Origin: Oenanthe sinensis
Taxonomy: Eukaryota > Streptophyta > Magnoliopsida > Apiales > Apiaceae
Length of the DNA stretch: 64,000 bases
Direction: 5' to 3'
Assembly: GCA_028671895.1 (NCBI GenBank)
Contig: CM053800.1
Span: 17,195,886 to 17,259,885, forward strand
Below the pieces are notes generated by a model. It saw only the letters and a program-made list of their open reading frames with translations, was not told the origin of the DNA and made no database searches. This document shows, piece by piece, positions 56,643 through 64,000 of this stretch; the stretch's first letter is position 1, and each line of letters begins with the position of its first letter. Both the position numbers and the translations under genes were made by a program.

Positions 56643-59600
56643 TTAACAGGTTAAATTTAACATACCCAATTCACTCACTAGCCTGTTAAAAGTCTTTTCA
56701 TCCAATGGTTTGATGAAAATATCTGCAAGTTGCTTCTCTGTGGGCACAGAGATTAGCTTGATTATGCCTTCCTCCACATGCTCTCTAATAAAATTATGTC
56801 TGATGTCAATATGCTTAGTTTTGGAATGTTGAACAGGATTATCAGAAATTGCTATGGCACTAGTGTTGTCACAAAAGATAGGAATTCTTTGCAGAGTCAA
56901 CCCATAGTCCAATAGTTGGTTCCTCATCCAAAGTAACTGAGCACAACAACTACCAACTGCAATATATTGAGCCTTTGTAGTTGAATTTGACACTGAATGC
57001 TGCTTCTCGCTAAACCATGATACCAATCTTTCATACAAAAACTGACAGCTTCCTGTTGTACTTTTCCTGTCTATTCTGCATCCTGCATAGTCTAAGTCTG
57101 AGTATCCAACGAGGTCAAAACCAGATTCTTTAGGATACCAAAGGCCAAGATTTTGAGTGCCTTTCACATATCTCAGAATTCTTTTTACTGCCATTAGACG
57201 TGACTCCTTGGGATCAGACTGAAACTTTACACACAAACCTGTAGCAAACATAATGTCAGGCCTGCTAGCAGTTAGATAGAGAAGAGAGCCAATCATGCCT
57301 CTGTACATTTTATTGTCCACTTTCTTTCCTCTTGGATCCTTGTCAAGTTGGGTTGCTGTTGAGATTGGAGTTTTTGCAGGGGATGAGTCTTCTATATCAA
57401 ATCTTTTTAAAAGATCTTTAACATACTTAGATTAGCAAATAAATATTTCATCTTCATTTTGATAGATTTGAAGTCCAAGAAAGAATACTAATTCACCCAT
57501 CATGCTCATCTCATACTTGTTCTGCATCAACTCAGAGAATTTCTTGCATAAGTCTTCATTTGTTGATCCAAAGATAATTTCATCCACATACACTTGAACT
57601 AGAATGATATCCTTTCCATGCTTTTGGTAGAAAAGAGTTTTGTCCACAATCCCTCTTGTAAAGCTGTTATCAAGAAGAAACTTAGAAAGAGTATCATACC
57701 AAGCTCTTGGTGCTTGTTTTAGTCCATACAATGCTTTGAGCAGTCTATACACAAAGTTTCCCATTTTTGGATCTTCAAATCCTGGGGGTTGTTCAACCTA
57801 CACTTTCTCTTCTAACTCTCCATTAAGAAAAGCACTTTTGACATCTATTTGAAATACCTTGAAGTGTTGTATGCAGCAAAAGCCAAAAATATTCTAATAG
57901 CCTCTAGTCTGGCAACATGAGCAAATGTTTCTTCATAATCAATCCCTTCCTGTTGACAATAACCTTTTTCCACCAGCCTTGCTTTGTTTCTTGTGACAGT
58001 ACCACACTCGTCCATCTTGTTTCTATAAACCCATTTAGTGCCTATTATGGATTTGTTCTTTATTCTAGGCACTAATTCCCAAACACAGCTTCTTTCAAAT
58101 TGATTAAGCTCTTCTTGCATGGCATTAATCTAATCTGGATCATCCAAGGATTCTTCAAGAGTTTTAGGTTCTGTTTGAGAAAGGAAATAAGAATACAGAC
58201 ATTCATTGGCCACATTTCTTCTTATTTTGACTCTAGTTCCTGGATCACCAATGATTAAATCATTAGTGTGATCCCTGCTCCATTTAGTTCCTCTTTGAAA
58301 ATCACTAGAGTCTTCAATATTTTGCTGATTTACAGTATATTTTGTTCTTGCACTGTTGACAGCATCAATTTTCTCAAGTCTACTGTTCATTGGAACATTC
58401 CCAGAAAAATCAGTTGTTTGAGCAGTTCCTTCAATTTCTCCAGACTGATTGGGAACCATTGTTGGACCCGAAATTGTGTGATCAATTCTTGGTGAATCCT
58501 CTTCAATCTCTTCTAAATAGCCTTGATTTTCAAAGGCTAAAGATTCTATCTCTTGACTTCCTTCAATTCCAGGAAATTTAGTTTCATCAAAGGTGACATT
58601 TACACTCTCCTCCACAGTCTTGTGATCTAAGATATAGACTCTGTATGCAGTCCTGTCAATTCCATATCCCATAAAAATTCCTTCAAGTGCTTTTGTATCA
58701 AACTTTCCTTTGATCTCAGTTGAATCTTTCATGAAGTAGCACTTTCTTCCAAAGACATGAAAATAATTGACAGTTGGTTTCCTTCCTGTGAGCAATTCAT
58801 AGGGTGTCTTTCCATAGGCCTTGTTGACTATAGTCCTGTTTTGAGTGTAACAGGCTATATTGATTGCTTCACCCCAGAAATAGGTAGGAAGTTTTTCTTC
58901 ACTCGACATTGTTCTTGCAGCCTCAATGAGAGTTCTGTTTTTTCTTTCAACAACACCATTTTGTTGAGGTGTCCTTGGTGCAGAGAATTGTTGAGTGATT
59001 CCATTGTCTTTGCAAAAATCATTCATGACTCTATTTTTGCACTCAGTGCCATTATCACTTCTTAAGATTTGCACTTTGAACTTTTGATTTTTGTCAAGAA
59101 CTCTAACCAAGTCAATAATCTCTTGTGCAGCTTCATCTTTAGATGCTAGAAATCTCACCCATGTATATCTTGAAAAATCATCAACCATTACTAGAGCATA
59201 TCTTTTTCTAGCAAGAGATTGCACATTCACAGGACCAAATAAGTCCATATGAATTAGTTGAAATGCCTCATTTATTAAACCACTAGGAGTTCTTTTATGA
59301 GCAGTTCTCCTTAGCTTCCCTTTCTGGCAATCTTCACACAATCCTTCTTGACAGAATTCAAGTTGAGGCAACCCTTTCACCAACTCTCTCTTCATCAGAT
59401 GATTCATTGCTTTGAAATTTAAATGAGAGATCTTCTTATGTCACAACCAACTTTCAGATGGAGAAGCCTTATTGTAGAAATAGTAGACTTTATATTTCCT
59501 TACAGAGTCCAAGTCAACTATGTAGCGGCTTCCTTTCCTTACTCCTTGAAGAGTTTCTTCTCATGTCTTCTTGTTGACAATGGAGCATCTATCTTGATCA

Positions 59601-59905
59601 AAACCAACCTTGAAACCTCTTTCACAAAATTGAGTGACACTCAATAAATTGTGCTTCAATCCATTTATTAGAGCAATTTTCTCAATCTTCAGATTTCTGA
59701 CCTCCAGTATGCCATATCCCATTGTGAAGCCAATGTTGTTGTCACCAAAAGTTACATAAGGGCCAATCATTTCTTTGAACTGTGATAGCAGGGCTTTATC
59801 ACCTGTCATATGTCCTGAGCATCCACTATCAATGATCCACATGATTTTTTTATTTTTCCTGTCGTCCTGCAAATCAAAATATTTCAAGTTGCTTTTGGTA
59901 CCCAA
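56643..59905 (-). pseudogene. pol: Sirevirus pol (PR-IN-RT-RNase H), lightly broken, element 7
   Basis: Minus strand. Protease 59561-59905: IIDSGCSGHMTGD intact, then a stop at 59561. HHCC straddles a stop at 59441. Integrase 58130-59407: HMDLFGPVNV, SDNGTEC and PQQNGVVERKN keep D-D-E; FHVFGRKCYF and VGY-like MGYGIDRTAYRVY follow. A stop at 58130 lies just before the RT N-terminus (58120-57845), and a one-base frameshift near 57860 plus a stop near 57800 separate it from the main RT (57764-57432). There YVDE replaces YVDD at 57579-57590. Stop at 57432. RNase H 57320-56643: YSDLDYAGC, KAQYIAVGSC, CDNTSAIAIS, DIFIKPLDEKTF and stop. Full set of domains in the right order, inactive by several point changes. 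pol is -1 relative to gag, overlapping it by 22 bases. Confidence 0.93.
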
Positions 59906-62137
59906 CTTTCATTCGGTCCATTTAGTTTAGCTTGATCACAGTATGAAGTTGGATTTCTTGAATTATCTTCTCTTGCTTTTAGCAAGACTCCTGTAGCTAC
60001 CCACTCTGATTTGATTACTGGTTTGGTAGCTTTTCTCTTGGGTTGCTTGTCCATCCTACCCTTAGGTAGACTTGGAGTCTTTGCCTTTTCAGTTTTAGCA
60101 TTGTTATGCAGACATTCTTGATTATTAACAAAAGGCATGTTAAAGAAAATGCTCATCAAGTTCATTTTGCATGAAATACAATCAAAATCACCACAATGAG
60201 TTACTTGTCTATTTTTTAAAGGCATATTGTATAAATTTTCATTGCTAGAGGTAGCATTCTTAACATTAGACTTGTCCTTGTTGCAGACATGAGTTAGATG
60301 ACTAGAAGACCCACAATTATTACACAATTTTCTAGGAACATTAGGAATGTAATCATAATTGTTCTTTTTTTTTATTCCTAATTTTCCATTTCTATTCTTC
60401 TTGGTCTTCATGACAGTTTGTTTAGAAGTTACTGTCATGCTGGTGTTGACAGTAGGTTTAGGTGGAGTTGTCTTGACAGTAAGTTTGGATCTTACAGTCT
60501 TGACAACATCTTTTAAACTTATTGTCAAGCTAGTGTTGACAGTATATTTTAAATAAAGGTTACTGTTAGGATCAATACTAACTGTCTTGGGGATTTTGAC
60601 AGTATCTTTTTCTTTAAGGGATTTATTGACAGCTTCTTTGTCCTCATCATCTATCTCTTGTTTGATTATTAAAGCTACCTCATCAAATTCAAACTCAGCC
60701 TTTTTGAACAATGGATTTTTCACTTTCTTTAACATAGAAGGTTTGACAGTATGTTTGCTTTCTTCTTCAACAACATGTTTCTTTCCATTTTTCTTCTCAT
60801 AGTTAAAACATATACCTACCTTTTGATTTTCAGTATTATCATCATGGTAAGATTCTAACAAGGAAGAGGAATTCTTGTAGGCCTTAATTTTTAATTCATT
60901 CTCAGAAATCTGTTTCCTAAGAAATTCCTCAATCTGAGAAGCACAAAAAATTTTGTTCTTAAGAATTTCATTTTCTTGTTGAAGAGACTCAAAAGCATTC
61001 TGTTTTAGTTCAAGTTCATGATTTTTAGGTTTTAATGACTCATTAGCACTAGATAATCTAGCTATCTCCTCATTTGCAGCTAACATTCTTGTATGAATAT
61101 TAAAAATCTCTGAACTTAGACTTTCAACAGTTTTCTTATACTGGGATGTAGTCATATCAACAGTAGTAAGAAAGGGTACCTGACTTGAAGAAGTGGATGA
61201 ACCTTCTCTAGAACTTGCCATGAGAGCAAGATTTCCATATTCTTCTTCTTCCTCTTCATCTGAGTCTTCCCAGCATTTTCCTTCAGCCACAAAGGCTCTT
61301 CCCTGTTGCTTTTTCAACAAGGCTTCATACTTTGCTTTGAGTTCTTCATAGTCACTGTCATTTCTTCTCACTTGTTTTGGCTTTTTGCACTTTTTTGTAA
61401 AATGCCACATTTCACTGCAGTTGCAACACCTTATTTTGGATCTGTCCACTATGCCTGTCTTGTATCAACCTTTGCCACTACCTCCAGGTTTTGAGATATT
61501 TGGCTTGTTGAACCTAGAGCCTTGTCCTCTTGGTTTGAAGGCTTTGTTCTTCTTGAATCTCAAGTTAGAGAACATTCTTACCATATAGGCCATTGTTTTA
61601 TTCTCCATGTTGTCTAGTTCCTCCAAAGTGTAAAACTCATCTTCTTCACCATCCTTGAGTTCCAGAGTCACTCCTTCATCTTCATCTGTGACTTCTTCAA
61701 TTTTGATTTGCTGTTGATGTTGTGATTCTTTAAGTTGCATCAGCTGTGGATCCTGAGCCACTAGAGCATTAGAGGTGTTGGCCATCTTTCCTCTTTGACC
61801 AGCTTGGATAGCTCTCTTTTGCAGCAACTCTAGCTCATAGGTTTTAGGAATGCCATACAAAGTTTCAAGAGAAACTTTTGATAAATCTCTTCCTTCTCTT
61901 ATGGCAGAAACCTTGTGCTCTAGGTGGTCAGGAAGTGTCAACATGAATTTCATGTTTACCTCTTTTTTGTCATAAACTTTCCATGCAGCTACAAGTCATT
62001 AATTAGCCTATTAAACCCCTCAAACACCTCAGTCAACCCTTCACTAGGTTTAGCCATAAAGGCTTCATACTGAGACTCAGTCAACTTTTTTGTGCACTCA
62101 TTTTTAGATCTTTTCAGGTTATGTATGTTTAACATGC
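59884..62137 (-). pseudogene. gag: Sirevirus gag, N-terminally deleted and broken, element 7
   Basis: Minus strand. The N-terminal about 150 residues are missing: codons start only a few bases after the PBS, at MLNIHNLKRSKNECTKKLTE, and go directly into SQYEAFMAKPSEGLTE. Stop or frame change near 61985, then FMLTLPDHLEHKV..LETLYG, an acidic DEDEFYTLEELDNMENKT block and a basic Gly/Arg part (61465-61953). A stop near 61465 is followed by an open 521-codon part. It holds the zinc knuckle CCNCSEMWHFTKKC (61387-61428), a coiled-coil-like region, Thr-Val repeats coded by ACTGTCAA-type sequence (60410-60770), a second intact knuckle CNNCGSSSHLTHVC (60283-60324), the third cluster CGDFDCISC (60169-60195), and the end GPNESWVPKAT. 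Deletion of the N-terminal domain means no functional capsid could be made. Confidence 0.92.
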
Positions 62138-62138
62138 T

Positions 62139-62150
62139 GCTCTGATACCA
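62139..62150 (-). promoter_or_regulatory. Primer-binding site of element 7
   Basis: Minus-strand TGGTATCAGAGC, a perfect initiator tRNA-Met complement, two bases inside the LTR end. Confidence 0.93.
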
Positions 62151-62152
62151 GT

Positions 62153-63375
62153 TGTTAAAAATAATGAATGTTTCAGAAGGGGGGGTTGAATGCAACTTAA
62201 TAAATTTAACAACTTTTGCTAACAACAAAACAAAATCAAATGTATTAAGTTATAAAGCAAACGACAAGTAAGCTAGGGACACACAGTGTTTTACTTCAAA
62301 AATTAATTTTATTAATTTTTGTTGCTACAACTGACTGGAAAGGGTTTCCAGCTTTAATAGACAAAATAACAAGAGATTGCTAGAGTTTCTATGCTTGAGA
62401 AAAGTTAAGCTCAGTTGTGTGTATTAGGGAAAGTGTTTGTGAGATGTGTTTATTTAAACTAAAACACATATATCACTTACAAGTACACTTTCCCTTGTTT
62501 CCTGGACAATACTCGAAATAGTAATATCACTTTTTCTATATGAGTCTTGTCTTCATTCCAAATATAGATAAAGGTAATTTCTGAAGATTTGACATTCTTG
62601 ACATCATGAGCACGCTTCACCTTCTTGCTTACTTTTTTCTCAAGTTGTAATTATAGACTTGACAGACTAGATAGAAATGTCAAGATTAATCTGTAAATGA
62701 CTTTACCTAGTCTGCTACTTGAAACAGACTGCCAGCTTCTCTGAAAGTTACTGTCAACCTTCAGCTTCACTTTGGTGACAGCATCTTTATTTCTGCATAC
62801 TTTATTGTCAGGATCACTAGTCTTCTAAAACATGTTATCGTCCAAAGATACTATAAACTATTCCACCAAACATGTTGTCGATCGTCCCGCCAAACATGCT
62901 GTCAACTCTCCCTGCCAAAGCTACTGTCAGGAAACTTGCTGTCTTGAATCTTCAATCTCCGCCAAGTTTACTATCAAGGGATAGTTGTGGTGAATAAAAC
63001 TTGTTGTCATAAAGTCTTCATTCTCCGTCAAGTTTACTGTCAGGGAATAGTTGTTGTCGTCTGTTTCTAAAAGTTGTTGTCACTTGAACATGCTGTCGTA
63101 GGCTCTAGAATTTAGAATGTTACTGTCAGAAATTTGATCTATGTTGTGCATGAACACTTTGTGAACTTCTACCTCATTGATAATTTATTTCATATACACA
63201 TGACAGTAACTATTGATAATTATTGTCACATACTTGACTATTTGAGCATCTTATTACAAGTGATATTTTAAACATACTGTCAAACTATATATGACAGTAT
63301 ATTTTACTTAGTTAATTAATAATTAATCTAAGTAAATATTAGTTGATTACATTGATGGTACCACAATCCCTAACA
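62153..63375 (-). repeat. 5' LTR of element 7 (1223 bp)
   Basis: On the minus strand TGTTAGGGATTGTGG...TTTTTAACA. Highly similar to 49565-50761 with scattered substitutions and one extra array unit of about 24 bases (62863-62886). The number of differences is visibly greater than between the LTRs of element 5, so this insertion is older. Confidence 0.94.
62720..63310. repeat. ACTGTCA / TGACAGT motif array, element 7 5' LTR
   Basis: Homologous to the array in the other LTR, with two adjacent CCRCCAAACATGYTGTC-type units (62863-62910) where the other LTR has one. Confidence 0.9.
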
Positions 63376-63380
63376 CTAAC
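63376..63380. repeat. Target site duplication of element 7, right copy (CTAAC)
   Basis: Matches 49560-49564 exactly. Confidence 0.95.
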
Positions 63381-64000
63381 CAATTGATTCATGGCTTTGA
63401 AATTCAAATGGGCTAGCTTCTTGTGCCAAATCCAACTTTCATCTGTATTGGCTTTGCTAAGTAGGCATGTCATTGAGTTTGCCTTTACAGAGTTAAAATC
63501 AACCATATATAAATTTCCATTTCTTTCACCAGTTAAGAGAATTTCACCAGATTCTTTATTGGCTATAATGAATGATCCAGTTGAAAACCATACACCATTT
63601 ACATTATCACACAGTTTACTAATACTGAGCAAATTGTGCTTCAATCCATCAAATTGTGCTACAGGTTCAATGATAACATTTTCTTTTGCAATTGAGGCAT
63701 ATCCCATAGTAAAACCTTTGTCGTTATCTCTAAAAGTAACTCCTGGGCCAGCCTTTTCCATAAATTTATGAGTAGGGACAAATCTTCAGTCATGTGCCTA
63801 GAACATCCACTATCCAGATAGCAGAGATTTCTTTTCCTATTTCTCTGCACACATTTAAAAACAATCAAGTTTCTTTTGGTACCCAAGTTGCCTTGGTCAT
63901 CTTTTATTAGTTGTAGCCTGAGCCTTGGTTGCCAACTCTGATTCCTTTTGTTCTGGTGGGTTTAGATCCACTTTAAATTTGGGAGTTGGGCATGGAACTC
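63381..64000 (-). pseudogene. pol: Copia protease and pre-integrase, broken, element 6, partial
   Basis: Minus strand, running out of the window. Near the edge is the Gag/pol junction (LGTKRNLIVF), then protease YLDSGCSRHMTED (63790-63830) with DSG intact. A frameshift near 63760 is followed by VTFRDNDKGFTMGYASI, GLKHNLLSISKLC and GNLYMVDF, then the pre-integrase zinc region ESWIWHKKLAHLNFKAMNQLV, which is cut by element 7 and continues at 49559. This shows that 48487-49564 and 63381-64000 were contiguous before element 7 inserted. Confidence 0.9.

Overview
This window is plant nuclear DNA, AT-rich, and made almost entirely of nested LTR retrotransposons of the Ty1/copia superfamily. I found no convincing host gene, tRNA, rRNA or CRISPR array. 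The primer-binding sites complementary to initiator tRNA-Met, the TG...CA LTRs with 5-bp target duplications, and the long elements with an extra ORF after pol point to the Sirevirus (SIRE/Maximus) lineage of a large angiosperm genome. I think a eudicot is likely but cannot name the species.

Layout. Element 1 (1-2327, +) is the end of a non-Sirevirus copia pol plus its 3' LTR, inserted in the gag of element 2. Element 2 (2328 to about 10300, +) is a decayed Sirevirus; a solo LTR (7376-8922, perfect AAAGA duplication) interrupts its RNase H, and its post-pol ORF stops abruptly near 10300. Element 3 (about 10300-16846 and 41733-43194, -) is the most decayed copia element; its roughly 2-kb LTR is split in two by element 4. 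Element 4 (16847-41732, +) is a Sirevirus with a truncated 3' LTR, and its gag is split by element 5 (20621-35258, +). Element 5 is a nearly complete, young 14.6-kb Sirevirus with matching LTRs, an intact 849-codon gag, a lightly broken pol, and a long extra ORF. 43195-44755 is unclassified. Element 6 (about 44755 to the window end, -) is a decayed copia element interrupted by a second solo LTR (46778-48481, perfect CCCTC duplication) and by element 7 (49565-63375, -). Element 7 is a 13.8-kb full-length Sirevirus of the same family as element 2, with a perfect CTAAC duplication.

How the parts work together. Each Sirevirus has LTR, PBS, gag, protease-integrase-RT-RNase H, a 0.7-1.4 kb spacer, an additional ORF (aORF), a polypurine tract and LTR. 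The most interesting structure is in the non-coding parts. Each family carries its own short motif, reiterated in both orientations: ACTGTCAAG, GATCGAGAT, GGCGCCTACAC..GTGTAGGCGC, or GGTAAGACTTTT. In the three Sirevirus families whose spacers are visible, the motif array lies in the spacer just upstream of a TATA-like box before the aORF. In every family whose LTR is visible, the array also lies in the LTR upstream of the LTR TATA box. This suggests two promoters per element sharing one family-specific control module. Other points of note are an identical YVDD-to-YVDE change in the reverse transcriptases of elements 5 and 7, a -1 frame offset between gag and pol beside a conserved TGCAGG, and a Gag with three separated Cys/His clusters.
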